Assembly: GCA_035623615.1 (NCBI GenBank)
Contig: DASPTB010000254.1
Coordinates: 1 to 20,310, forward strand
Origin: DASPTB01 sp035623615
GTDB taxonomy: Bacteria; Actinomycetota; UBA4738
Direction of reading: 5' to 3'
DNA: 20,310 nucleotides
Positions 1 through 7,036 of this stretch are shown here, one piece after another (the stretch's first letter is position 1; every line of letters starts with the position of its first letter). The position numbers and the translations under genes were made by a program. Under the pieces are notes generated by a model that worked only from the letters and a program-made list of their open reading frames with translations, had not been told where the DNA came from and searched no databases.

Positions 1-128
1 TCGTCCACGGCCTCGCGTCCCTCGAGTTGATCGGATGCTTCGGGCCTCCCGAGGCCGCGGAGGTCGTCTGGCGGAGCGCGCTTCCGACCTTCGTTCGCGG
101 ACTGACTCTTCCGCATGACGAGCCCTGA
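1..128 (+). CDS. TetR/AcrR-family transcriptional regulator, C-terminal fragment
   Basis: Only the last 41 codons are in the window; the first full codon starts at base 3 and the TGA is at 126-128. The fragment begins with HGLASLELIGCFGPPEAAE and continues with a VVWRSALPTFVRGL helix. This matches the end of the WHG-type ligand-binding domain of TetR regulators, where an HGL.SLEL helix is followed by a final amphipathic helix. The DNA-binding helix-turn-helix lies outside the window, so the family call rests on the tail alone. The ligand and targets cannot be inferred. The next gene is convergent, so this regulator is not in an operon with anything visible here. Confidence 0.6.
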   Translation, partial: VHGLASLELIGCFGPPEAAEVVWRSALPTFVRGLTLPHDEP

Positions 129-193
129 CAGAGGAACATTCACCTGTCCGGAGTGATCCCCCGCGTTGGGAATGGACGGCGAATGCGCCTCGT

Positions 194-230
194 GAGAGGC
201 TGACGGACGCATCGTCCGGTCGAACCTCTC
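194..230. terminator. compound inverted repeat downstream of the TetR gene
   Basis: GAGAGG (194-199) pairs with CCTCTC (225-230) and CGGACG (204-209) pairs with CGTCCG (213-218) around a CAT loop, with unequal internal loops of 4 and 6 bases. It lies 66 bases after the TetR stop. It could be a terminator without a U-tract, or a structured or operator site. Its function is inferred from position only. Confidence 0.35.
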
Positions 231-244
231 CGCGTCCCACGTCA

Positions 245-388
245 GCTCGGTCGTGATCCACCCACCGGCGGATCGAAGGCGCCGGTCTCCGAGACCGAGT
301 ACCTATGCTTCTGTGACTCTACGCCCTGGCCGGCGGCCAGGCGGAACGCCTTGAAGCTGCCGAAGACCTGCCAGACGTAGGCGCCGGT
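245..388 (-). other. coding-like in-frame stretch after the GNAT stop codon (possible gene remnant)
   Basis: Reading on past the TGA of the neighbouring minus-strand GNAT gene gives 48 sense codons before the next stop (TGA at 242-244). The first 22 of these codons all end in G or C, which is the third-position bias of real genes here. The peptide starts TGAYVWQVFGSFKAFRLAAG and contains SVSETGAFDPP. I recognise no family. It may be a decayed gene end, a C-terminal extension cut off by a recent stop, or a shadow of something on the other strand. There is no start codon or ribosome binding site of its own. Confidence 0.3.
325..341. terminator. perfect hairpin between convergent genes
   Basis: CCTGGCC (325-331) and GGCCAGG (335-341) are perfect inverted repeats around a GGC loop, 48 bases past the stop of the minus-strand GNAT gene. 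The TetR gene ends upstream on the other strand, so a two-way terminator is plausible. There is no T-run, and the hairpin lies inside the coding-like tail described separately. Confidence 0.35.
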
Positions 389-1132
389 TCAGGCGTCCCG
401 GACGAGCTGGATCCGGAAGCCGGGAACCTCCTCGAAGCCGAGCCCCGCGAACGCCGCGAGATCCTCGTCGACCACGGTGTGGCAGTGCGCGAGCACGCCG
501 GGATCCTCCGAGAACGCGCGCTCCAGGACTGCGCCGGCCAGTCCCCTGGCCTGGCCGATGTCTCGTGGCTTCAGGGCATCGAGCCCGGTGATCATCACGG
601 CCGACCCCGCCTCGCCGTCGGACCACACCGCGCTCGCGATCGCGATCACGTCCCCACCGCGCTCGGCCATCCAGTGCTCGAACCCCGAGCGGCCGAAGAC
701 CGGAGTGATCCAGCGACGCACGATGTCGTCGTCGCCGAACGCAAGTCCCTCCGCCGCCGCGAAGCGCTCCAGATCCTCCGGCCCGGCGCGCCGGAACACG
801 ACGCCGTCCTCGGGCTCCATCGGCCGACACCCGGCCGATTCCAATCCGTAACAGTGCTTCTCGAACAGCGGTGTCCCGAGGTCCAGCGACAGCTCGACGG
901 GAACGCGCAGACCCCAGGGGACGCCGCGTTCTTCGTACCACGACACCAGCGCCTCGCGATCGACGTCCGCGCTCGTCACGTCCGCGTTGTTCCATTGCGG
1001 CAGCGGGAGCCCGCTCGCCATCAGGCGCGCGCCGCGCACGCGCGCGACGCCGCCTCCTTCCGCGGCGCGCGCCGCGCCTTCCGCCTCCCAAGCGTCGGCG
1101 TGGGCTGCTCGCACGCGGTCGCGATCGATCAC
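389..1132 (-). CDS. GNAT-fold N-acetyltransferase-like protein
   Basis: This 247-residue soluble protein has the layout of two-part GNAT proteins. The N-terminal half contains the LMASGLPLPQWNNADVT segment (residues 37-53), typical of GNAT-like proteins that open with a 'not-very-sweet' substrate-recognition half. The C-terminal half carries the acetyl-CoA fold: EDGVVFRRAGPEDLERF begins the first strand, DIGQARGLAGAVLERAF resembles motif A (the acetyl-CoA pyrophosphate loop), and the end has the AAFAGLGFEEVPGFRIQLV strand. The substrate is unknown. The GTG start at 1130-1132 sits 6 bases after a TAGCCT -10 box, which supports leaderless translation from this codon. The gene is divergent from the HicB/DinB-like gene with only 56 bases between them. 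An in-frame coding-like tail follows the stop. Confidence 0.8.
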   Translation of the reverse strand: MIDRDRVRAAHADAWEAEGAARAAEGGGVARVRGARLMASGLPLPQWNNADVTSADVDREALVSWYEERGVPWGLRVPVELSLDLGTPLFEKHCYGLESAGCRPMEPEDGVVFRRAGPEDLERFAAAEGLAFGDDDIVRRWITPVFGRSGFEHWMAERGGDVIAIASAVWSDGEAGSAVMITGLDALKPRDIGQARGLAGAVLERAFSEDPGVLAHCHTVVDEDLAAFAGLGFEEVPGFRIQLVRDA

Positions 1133-1138
1133 CGCCTC

Positions 1139-1144
1139 AGGCTA
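1139..1144 (-). promoter_or_regulatory. -10 box for leaderless GNAT transcript
   Basis: On the minus strand this reads TAGCCT, followed by a 6-base spacer and the GTG start of the GNAT gene. It fits the actinobacterial TANNNT -10 element with transcription starting at or next to the start codon. Confidence 0.5.
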
Positions 1145-1176
1145 CCGGCAGCGTCCGCCCGGGGCGGGAGATCGTG

Positions 1177-1182
1177 TACAAC
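1177..1182 (+). promoter_or_regulatory. -10 box for leaderless HicB/DinB-like transcript
   Basis: TACAAC ends 6 bases before the GTG start at 1189. No ribosome binding site is present close to that start, which fits leaderless initiation. Confidence 0.45.
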
Positions 1183-1188
1183 TGTCGG

Positions 1189-1875
1189 GTGACCGGAGCC
1201 GTCGACGTCTATCTCGAGACGGGAAGCAAGCGCGTGTTCGCGAGCGCTGCCGACTGGCCGGGATGGAGTCGCGGCGCGAAGACCGAGGACGCCGCGCTAG
1301 AGGCGCTCGCCGCCTACGGCCCCCGGTACGCGGCCGTGCTCCGCCGCCGCGTCCCGGGGTTCGCATCACCTGAGGACGCCTCGTCACTGCGGGTCGTCGA
1401 CCGCACGAAGGGAAACGCCACCACCGATTTCGGCGCCCCCGGAGTCCCGGCGCGAGGTGAGGACAAGCCGATGAAGCCTCGCGAGGCGGAACGTCGGCTC
1501 GCCGTGCTCAAGGCGTGCTGGGCCGCACTCGATCGCGCCGCCGCTCGCGCGCAGGGCGTGACGTTGACGAAGGGACCCCGCGGAGGCGGCCGGGACCTCG
1601 ACCAGATCCTTCGCCACGTCGTGGAGGCGGAGGGCGGGTACCTCACCCGCATCGGCGGCAAGCTGCGAATGACCGAGGGCATGGAGCTCGCCGCGGGGGT
1701 GCGCGCCGCCCGGGCGACCGCTCTCGACACGGTCGCCGCCAGAATCCGCGGCGAGCCCGCGCCCGAGAACCCCCGTCGGACGGCCCCTCTGTGGTCGCTC
1801 AGGTACTTCATCCGCCGGGTGGCCTGGCACACGCTCGACCACGCATGGGAGATCGAGGACCGCTCCGGCGGCTGA
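1189..1875 (+). CDS. HicB-like N-terminal domain fused to a DinB-like domain
   Basis: This is a 228-residue cytoplasmic protein with two parts. Residues 4-50 (VDVYLETGSKRVFASAADWPGW followed by AALEALAAYGPRY) resemble the HicB antitoxin fold, in which a short sheet presents an aspartate-rich 'D.PG' turn. Residues 95-226 are helical and end RRVAWHTLDHAWEIEDR, with a histidine pair (His214, His218) placed like the metal ligands of DinB/YfiT four-helix bundles. No HicA toxin lies beside it, so a toxin-antitoxin role is unlikely. A DinB-type thiol-dependent enzyme is possible but its substrate is unknown. The GTG start was chosen because it follows a -10 box by 6 bases and because homology-like sequence begins there. 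A longer reading frame upstream runs through the promoter and is discarded. Confidence 0.75.
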   Translation: MTGAVDVYLETGSKRVFASAADWPGWSRGAKTEDAALEALAAYGPRYAAVLRRRVPGFASPEDASSLRVVDRTKGNATTDFGAPGVPARGEDKPMKPREAERRLAVLKACWAALDRAAARAQGVTLTKGPRGGGRDLDQILRHVVEAEGGYLTRIGGKLRMTEGMELAAGVRAARATALDTVAARIRGEPAPENPRRTAPLWSLRYFIRRVAWHTLDHAWEIEDRSGG

Positions 1876-1918
1876 CGCCCGGCCTCCCCATCACCCCACC
1901 AAACGCGAGCTTCCGGGT

Positions 1919-1924
1919 TAGCCT
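1919..1924 (+). promoter_or_regulatory. -10 box for leaderless oxidoreductase transcript
   Basis: TAGCCT followed by an 8-base spacer leads straight to the GTG at 1933. It is the same hexamer as in front of the GNAT gene. No Shine-Dalgarno sequence is seen. Confidence 0.5.
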
Positions 1925-1932
1925 CGAATCCG

Positions 1933-3543
1933 GTGGCCGCGCAGCAGACAGCCGAACAGACATCGGAGCGAACCCGAGACGCCCCGCGGGGGCCGGCATG
2001 GGCCGGCGCGATCGTCGGCCTGCTGACCGCCACCGTCGGGCTCGCCGTCGGGCAGCTCGTCGCGCTCCCCATCGCCGACCCGGCCGCGCCGGTGGTCGCG
2101 GTCGGGCAGGCCGTCGTCCTGCTGTCGCCCGAGGGGCTCAAGTCCTTCGCCATCCGCACGTTCGGCAGCCACGACAAGCCGGTGCTGATCGGCGGCATGG
2201 TGCTCGTGATCATCGGACTCGCGGTCGCGCTCGGCATGCTGTCGATGCGCCGGCGATGGATCGGCGTGGCCGGTGTCGTCGGTCTCGGCGTGACCGGGGC
2301 GGTCGCCGCGGGCACCCGCCCAGGCGCCGGGCCGCTCTGGCCGGTCCCAGCGCTCGTGGGCATGCTCGCGGCCCTGTTCGTGTTCGGCCGCCTGTGGAGC
2401 GCGGCGCAGCCGATGCGCCTCGGCGACCCAGGCGCGAAAGATGATGCCGGTGAGCGACCGGCACCCGAGTACGGACTCGACCGGCGTGCCTTTCTTCGTG
2501 CCGCGGCGATCGCCGGCGCAGGAGCGGTTGCGGCGCAAGCAGTGACGACCGTCGCGACGCCACACCTGCGCGCCGGCGACATCTCGCGCGAAACCGTCCG
2601 CCTCCCGCCGCCGGGATCGCCCCTGCCGCCGTTGCCGGCGGGCGTCGACTTGCACGTGCACGACCTCGACCCCTTCTTCACGCCCAACGACTTCTTCTAT
2701 CGAGTCGACACCGCGCTCCTCACCCCGCAGGTGGCCTCCGACACGTGGCGCCTGCGCATCCACGGGATGGTCGACAAGGAGGTCGAGCTCACCTTCCACG
2801 AGTTGCTTGCGCGGCCGCTCGAGGAGCACGACATCACGCTCACCTGCGTCTCGAACCCGGTAGGGGGCAACTACGTGGGCAACGCGCGCTGGCTCGGCAC
2901 CATGCTGAAACCGCTTCTGGACGAGGCGGGCGTCCACGCGGGCGCGAATCAGATCGTGTCGCGCTCGTCCGACGGCATGACGATCGGAACGCCGACCGCC
3001 GCGGTCATGGACGGCCGCGACGCCATGCTCGCCGTGGGGATGAACGGCGTTCCGCTCCCCATCGCCCACGGCTTCCCGGTGCGCATGGTGGTGCCGGGGC
3101 TGTACGGCTACACCTCCGCCACGAAGTGGGTCGTCGACATGGAGCTCACGACGTTCGCGGCGTTCGACGCCTACTGGGTCTCGGAGGGATGGGCGCAGCA
3201 GGCGACGATCAAGACCGAGTCCCGCATCGACACGCCCGCGTCGGGAACGAGCGTCCGCAGCGGAACCGTGCCGGTCGCCGGCGTGGCGTGGGCGCAGCAC
3301 CGTGGGATCGCCGCCGTCGAGGTCCGCGTCGACGGCGGCGCGTGGAACGAGGCCCGGCTCTCGACGCTCGACACGATCGACACCTGGCGCCAATGGGTGT
3401 GGGACTGGGGCGCCACGCCGGGACAGCACACCATCGAGGTCCGCGCGACCGACGAGACCGGATACACGCAGACCGCGACGCGGGTTCCGCCGGCGCCGGA
3501 CGGCGCGACGGGCTGGCACCAGGTCTTCGTCACGGTGACCTGA
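1933..3543 (+). CDS. membrane-anchored molybdopterin-dependent oxidoreductase, sulfite oxidase family
   Basis: This 536-residue protein starts with about four hydrophobic membrane segments (near residues 22-47, 84-103, 108-126 and 137-153). A second export-like segment then follows, with DRRAFLRAAAIAGAGAVAA at 183-201 resembling a twin-arginine signal. The catalytic part (from about 225) has the FTPNDFFYRVDT opening, the molybdenum-ligand cysteine in TLTCVSNPVGG (Cys305), the HGFPVRMVVPGLYGYTSATKWV block (about 376-397), and a C-terminal Ig-like dimerisation domain ending ATGWHQVFVTVT. These are the standard features of the sulfite oxidase/YedY superfamily. The active site should face outside the membrane. 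The physiological substrate is unknown. It is preceded by a leaderless-type promoter and followed by a strong hairpin, so it is probably transcribed alone. Confidence 0.9.
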   Translation: MAAQQTAEQTSERTRDAPRGPAWAGAIVGLLTATVGLAVGQLVALPIADPAAPVVAVGQAVVLLSPEGLKSFAIRTFGSHDKPVLIGGMVLVIIGLAVALGMLSMRRRWIGVAGVVGLGVTGAVAAGTRPGAGPLWPVPALVGMLAALFVFGRLWSAAQPMRLGDPGAKDDAGERPAPEYGLDRRAFLRAAAIAGAGAVAAQAVTTVATPHLRAGDISRETVRLPPPGSPLPPLPAGVDLHVHDLDPFFTPNDFFYRVDTALLTPQVASDTWRLRIHGMVDKEVELTFHELLARPLEEHDITLTCVSNPVGGNYVGNARWLGTMLKPLLDEAGVHAGANQIVSRSSDGMTIGTPTAAVMDGRDAMLAVGMNGVPLPIAHGFPVRMVVPGLYGYTSATKWVVDMELTTFAAFDAYWVSEGWAQQATIKTESRIDTPASGTSVRSGTVPVAGVAWAQHRGIAAVEVRVDGGAWNEARLSTLDTIDTWRQWVWDWGATPGQHTIEVRATDETGYTQTATRVPPAPDGATGWHQVFVTVT

Positions 3544-3559
3544 CGGGCACGGGAGACCC

Positions 3560-3581
3560 GGCCCGGCGTCCTTGCCGGGCC
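3560..3581 (+). terminator. hairpin terminator after the oxidoreductase gene
   Basis: GGCCCGGC (3560-3567) and GCCGGGCC (3574-3581) form a perfect 8-base stem with a GTCCTT loop, 16 bases after the stop codon. There is no U-run, as is common for high-GC actinobacterial terminators. Confidence 0.6.
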
Positions 3582-3630
3582 CGGCGAACTCGGAATCCGC
3601 CCGCGCGGGCGCGTGTGGGAAGCTGATGGG

Positions 3631-4500
3631 GTGACGCTTTACTCGCTTCGTCCGCACCAGGGGCTCGCCGCCCCCGCGCTGATCGCGGCGTTCGACGGGT
3701 GGGTCGACGCGGGCGGCGTCGCCACGACCGCGGCGTCGTTCATCGCGCAGGGCGGCGACGTGCTCGCCGCGTTCGACACCGATGCCCTGATCGACTACCG
3801 GGCGCGGCGACCGACGCTCGACATCGAGGACGGCGTGCTCACGGAGATGACGTGGTCCGAGCTGAACGTGCGGCGCGTCCGTGCCGGGAATCGCGACCTC
3901 TTGATCCTGACGGGTCCCGAGCCCGACTACCGCTGGCGCGAGTTCCGCGCAGCGCTCGTGGAGATCTCGCTGCAGTTGGGCGTCGTGGAGAGCGTCTGCC
4001 TGGGCGCGATCCCGGCGACCGTGCCACACACGCGGCCGACCCCCGTTCTCGTAACGGGAAAGGATCGCCGTCCGATGCCGACCGATCCACCCCTTCCCGC
4101 CGAGCACATGCGGGTGCCGGCGGCCGCGATCAATTTGATCGAGCTGCACCTCGCCGAGCACGGCATCCCGAGCGTCGGGATCTGGGCGCAGGTTCCGCAC
4201 TACGTGGCGGGGCTCTATCAGGCGGGGGCGCTGGCCCTGGTCCAACGCGTGGAGGCGCAGCTCGGCGTGGCGCTGTCAGTCGAGGCGCTCGTCGAGGCCG
4301 CCCGCGAGGAGCGCGAGCGCCTGGACGCCATCGTCGCCGAGCGGCCGGATGCGCGAGAGTACCTGGCGCAGCTCGAGCAGGCCGAGCCGCCGCAGCCCAT
4401 CCCTCCGGGCACCGACATCGCGGCCGAGGCCGAGCGATTCCTTCGCGACTGGAGCGGGGAGCGCAATCCCTTCGAGGATCCGCCGTCGGACCCGGCCTGA
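3631..4500 (+). CDS. PAC2 family protein (proteasome assembly chaperone-like)
   Basis: This 289-residue protein has the PAC2 fold. Near the start lies the family signature ALIAAFDGWVDAGGVA, then DALIDYRARRPTL, LLILTGPEPDYRWREF, the VCLGAIPATVPHTRP stretch and a helical C-terminus. PAC2 proteins of eukaryotes help assemble the proteasome; many actinobacteria carry such proteins, but their substrate there is not established. The GTG at 3631 is preferred over an in-frame GTG at 3613 because the conserved part begins with VTLYSLRPHQGLAAPALIAAF and because the bases just upstream (GAAGCT then GATGGG) resemble a weak leaderless -10. The last 40 or so residues are charged and proline-rich. It converges with the YqgE gene, with 10 bases between the stops. 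Confidence 0.88.
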   Translation: MTLYSLRPHQGLAAPALIAAFDGWVDAGGVATTAASFIAQGGDVLAAFDTDALIDYRARRPTLDIEDGVLTEMTWSELNVRRVRAGNRDLLILTGPEPDYRWREFRAALVEISLQLGVVESVCLGAIPATVPHTRPTPVLVTGKDRRPMPTDPPLPAEHMRVPAAAINLIELHLAEHGIPSVGIWAQVPHYVAGLYQAGALALVQRVEAQLGVALSVEALVEAAREERERLDAIVAERPDAREYLAQLEQAEPPQPIPPGTDIAAEAERFLRDWSGERNPFEDPPSDPA

Positions 4501-4510
4501 GCGTCTCGCT

Positions 4511-5050
4511 TCAGTTGAGCGAAGGGTCCTCGGGCATCAGCGCGATGATCTCGTACGCGGATCCCTTCCGGCGCAGGACGTCCGCCCAGAGCAGCGCGGG
4601 CCGGTCCGTGAACACGTCCGACGGCAGGGCCGGCTCGACGATCCACGACTCCTCCTCGAGCTCGGCCTCCAGTTGGCCGGGACCCCATCCTGCGTAGCCT
4701 GCGAACACCCGCGCCCGCTGGATCCCGCCCGCGGCGTCGGGATCCTCGCCCACGAGGAACCCGATCGATCCGAGCGCGAGGAGTCCCGCTCGCTCGGGTT
4801 GCGCGAAATCGGCGACGACCACCGCCGCCTCGGTCTGCACCGGTCCACCGAGGAACAGCATCGCCCCCGGCCCGGCGAGCTCGGAGAGCGACGGCGCGGC
4901 GTCCAGCACGGAGACCTCGCTCGCGCGGTTGAGGACCACTCCCACGGCCCCTTCGTCGTCGTGGTGGCCGATCAACACGACGCTTCGACGGAAGTTCGGA
5001 TCCCAGAGAGCGGGACCCGCGACGAGGAGCTGACCGCGAAGGCTCTCCAT
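4511..5050 (-). CDS. YqgE/AlgH family protein (UPF0301)
   Basis: At 179 residues this is close to the usual family length of about 180-190. Hallmarks are the N-terminal GQLLVAGPALWDPNFRRSVV, the GAVGVVLNRASEV loop, LFLGGPVQTE, and ARVFAGYAGWGPGQLEAEL, which is the most conserved block of the family, ending with WADVLRRKGSAYEIIALMPEDPSLN. The molecular role of YqgE is unsettled; AlgH was linked to alginate regulation in Pseudomonas. The ATG at 5048-5050 was chosen over an upstream in-frame ATG at 5083 because the family begins with a sequence like MESLRGQLLVA, and because GATGAT lies 6 bases before it in the leaderless position. Confidence 0.9.
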   Translation of the reverse strand: MESLRGQLLVAGPALWDPNFRRSVVLIGHHDDEGAVGVVLNRASEVSVLDAAPSLSELAGPGAMLFLGGPVQTEAAVVVADFAQPERAGLLALGSIGFLVGEDPDAAGGIQRARVFAGYAGWGPGQLEAELEEESWIVEPALPSDVFTDRPALLWADVLRRKGSAYEIIALMPEDPSLN

Positions 5051-5111
5051 CGGCCCATCATCCCGGATCCTGCTTCCTTGCATCCCGGGAAGGAATGAGA
5101 AACCCTACCCG

Positions 5112-5131
5112 CGGCGGCGACCGCGCCGCCG
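5112..5131 (+). promoter_or_regulatory. leader hairpin abutting the ribosome binding site of the proline-rich membrane protein
   Basis: CGGCGGCG (5112-5119) and CGCCGCCG (5124-5131) form a perfect stem with an ACCG loop. The ribosome binding site GGGGAGG (5131-5137) begins at the last stem base, 10 bases before the ATG. The structure could limit ribosome access. This is inference from position. Confidence 0.4.
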
Positions 5132-5147
5132 GGGAGGATCGACCTCG

Positions 5148-6008
5148 ATGGACCAGCCGCCGGCGCAACCACCCGCTCCGCCGCCGCCGCCCCCTCCGCC
5201 CCCCCCACCCGGGGGCCCGGCGATCGTTCCGCGGACCCTCGGCGAAATTCTGGGCGACGCGTTCCGCCTGTACGGCCAGAACTGGCAGACGCTCGTCGCC
5301 ATCGCCGCGGTCGTCGTCGTTCCGATCGCTTTCATCGGCACCTTCATTCGGCACACGCTCACGAAGTCGGTGACCTCGGTCATCCACGTCAACCATGTGA
5401 CGGGAACGGTCACGTACACCCACGCAACGGGCGCGTTCTATCGCGGGACCCTGGGAAGCCTCGTGCTGCTCTTCCTCTCGATCTTCGTGACGGGGCTCCT
5501 GACGGGTGCGATCACGCGCGCCGTCCTGTCGGAGACGGCCGGTCTGCCGGTCGACCTCGGCGACAGCTACACGTTCGCGCTGTCGCGCGTGGGCGCCATC
5601 ATCTGGGTGAGCATCCTGTTCGGTCTCACCGTGGCGGTTGGGTTTCTCCTGTTCTTCATCCCGGGCATCTGGCTCTTCGGCATGCTGTTCGCGAGCGTCA
5701 TCGTCGTCGTTTCGGAGAACGTCCGAGGAACGGCGGCCATGGGCCGCTCCTGGAACCTCGTCAGCGGCCACTGGTGGCACACGTTCGGCACGATCTTCGT
5801 CGCGGCGCTGCTGAGCGGCGTCGTGAGCGGCATCCTGCAGGCGCCCTTCCGTCAGTGGGTCGCGCAGGCGATCGCGTCCGCCCTCGCCCAAACGATCACC
5901 CTGCCCTTCACCACGGTCGTCGGCGTGCTCCTGTACATCGACCTGCGTGCGCGCAAGGAAGGGCTCTCCACCGAGCGCTTGCGGGCGGACCTTCAGACCT
6001 CGGCTTGA
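5148..6008 (+). CDS. proline-rich multi-pass membrane protein (GPDPase-memb-like)
   Basis: This 286-residue protein has a cytoplasmic-looking proline tract (residues 4-21) followed by RTLGEILGDAFRLYGQNWQTL, a typical opening of membrane proteins related to the membrane domain of glycerophosphodiester phosphodiesterase. At least five hydrophobic segments follow: about 49-66, 100-122, 147-175 (probably two), 205-225 and 240-262. The block SVIVVVSENVRGTAAMGRSWNL (about 184-205) is characteristic: in this family a conserved E.....A..RS.. segment precedes the last helices. No catalytic residues are visible, so an enzymatic role is not claimed. The start is supported by GGGGAGG at 5131-5137. A run of eight C (5199-5206) inside the proline tract could cause slippage or sequencing error. 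Confidence 0.8.
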   Translation: MDQPPAQPPAPPPPPPPPPPPGGPAIVPRTLGEILGDAFRLYGQNWQTLVAIAAVVVVPIAFIGTFIRHTLTKSVTSVIHVNHVTGTVTYTHATGAFYRGTLGSLVLLFLSIFVTGLLTGAITRAVLSETAGLPVDLGDSYTFALSRVGAIIWVSILFGLTVAVGFLLFFIPGIWLFGMLFASVIVVVSENVRGTAAMGRSWNLVSGHWWHTFGTIFVAALLSGVVSGILQAPFRQWVAQAIASALAQTITLPFTTVVGVLLYIDLRARKEGLSTERLRADLQTSA

Positions 6009-6023
6009 GCCCGCGGCGGTCGC

Positions 6024-6932
6024 CTACTGCGGCGGCGCGTCCTCGATGGCGTCCCACCGCCGGCGCCCGCGCAGGATCATCGACAGCGAGCCGAGGACGA
6101 TCGCGCCGCCGGCCACCACCCCGAGCGTCAGCTGCTGATCGAGAATGACGAGCGCGGCGACTGCGGAGAAGACGGGCTGCGCCAGCATGAGCTGCGACGA
6201 GACCGACACGTCCACGTAGGGCTGGGCCCACGCGACCAGCAGGTGTCCCGTCGTGGCGCCCACGACGAACAGCCCCAGCAAGAACCACTGCTCGGGTTGG
6301 CCCACCGCGATCCGAACGCCGGAGACGAGCGTGATCGGCGTGACGACCATCGCCGCGACCACCGTCACGACGGTGAAGTATTCGAGCGTGTTCACCTCCC
6401 GGCGAACGCGCTTCGACACCAGGAAATAGCCCGTCCACGCGAGCAGCGAGCCGACCGCCAACAGGTCACCGGTGAGGCTCCACGCCGGCGTCCCCGCGGA
6501 GCCGATCGCGACGACGGCGACTCCCCCGACGGACACGAGCGTCAGCCACACCTCGCGCCCGGTCACTCGCTCGTTGAACATCCGCCCGGCGACCAGCAGC
6601 ACGAGCGCCGGTTGGAGCGCGGCGATCATCGTCACGTCGACGATGCTGGTCCGCTTGATCGCGGAGAAGAACAGCGCGATCTCGAGGCCGAGCAGAACGC
6701 CACCCGGTGCCGACGCCCGGACGATGTCCCACCCGACGCGCCGGCGAGCGACGAGCGTCGCCGTGACCAGGACCACCGCCCCGATCCACAAGCGCCAGAA
6801 CGCGAACGTGAGCGCGGGGAGGTCCGAGACCTTCACGAGGGTGTTGGTGACGCTCCAGCCGGCCACGGCCGCAACGACGGCGGCAGGGCCAAGGACACCG
6901 CTGCGCGATGCGCGGTGTACGCGAGTCGTCAT
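6024..6932 (-). CDS. DMT superfamily (EamA-type) transporter
   Basis: This 302-residue protein has about ten hydrophobic helices arranged as two EamA repeats. The first repeat starts with AAVVAAVAGWSVTNTLVKVSDLPALTFAFWRLWIGA, typical of EamA proteins (a conserved N in helix 1 and an FWR motif in helix 2). The second starts at SLTGDLLAVGSLLAWTGYFLVSKRVRR and ends with QQLTLGVVAGGAIVLGSLSMIL. Members export or import small metabolites, often amino acids or drugs; the substrate cannot be told here. The ATG start lies 6 bases after a GACAAT -10 box. It is convergent with the upstream membrane protein gene, with stops 15 bases apart. It shares strand with the sigma operon but has its own promoter. 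Confidence 0.9.
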   Translation of the reverse strand: MTTRVHRASRSGVLGPAAVVAAVAGWSVTNTLVKVSDLPALTFAFWRLWIGAVVLVTATLVARRRVGWDIVRASAPGGVLLGLEIALFFSAIKRTSIVDVTMIAALQPALVLLVAGRMFNERVTGREVWLTLVSVGGVAVVAIGSAGTPAWSLTGDLLAVGSLLAWTGYFLVSKRVRREVNTLEYFTVVTVVAAMVVTPITLVSGVRIAVGQPEQWFLLGLFVVGATTGHLLVAWAQPYVDVSVSSQLMLAQPVFSAVAALVILDQQLTLGVVAGGAIVLGSLSMILRGRRRWDAIEDAPPQ

Positions 6933-6938
6933 GCGGCC

Positions 6939-6944
6939 ATTGTC
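6939..6944 (-). promoter_or_regulatory. -10 box for leaderless DMT transporter transcript
   Basis: The minus strand reads GACAAT, then GGCCGC, then the ATG start. The arrangement closely resembles that at fhs (CACAAT, GGGCCGCA, GTG). Confidence 0.5.
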
Positions 6945-7036
6945 GCAGCCGTCGCCGAGCGGCCCCGCGGCGATCGTCGGTGGGCGTCGCTCTCGGGATC
7001 AGCCGGTGCCCCCGAGCTCCGACGACGTCGTGCTCG

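Noticed and set aside
1..128. The TetR fragment as the regulator of the fhs/MFS palindromes
   Set aside because: It is about 18 kb away, its DNA-binding domain is not visible, and its own promoter is outside the window, so there is nothing to support a link.
245..391. TGA recoding that would extend the GNAT protein by 48 residues
   Set aside because: TGA is the normal stop of most other genes here, including the sigma factor (ATGA overlap) and fhs, so a recoded genetic code is excluded. Local readthrough has no supporting signal.
1189..1875. HicAB toxin-antitoxin module
   Set aside because: No HicA-like short basic toxin frame with a conserved histidine is found on either side.
1918..4245. 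A 775-codon open frame on the minus strand
   Set aside because: It lies opposite the Mo oxidoreductase and PAC2 genes, both of which are recognisable families. The translation is Arg/His/Asp-rich with no known motif.
4506..4522. TCGCT/AGCGA hairpin between the PAC2 and YqgE stops as a terminator
   Set aside because: The stem is only 5 bases with a 7-base loop and overlaps the YqgE stop region, so it is too weak to list.
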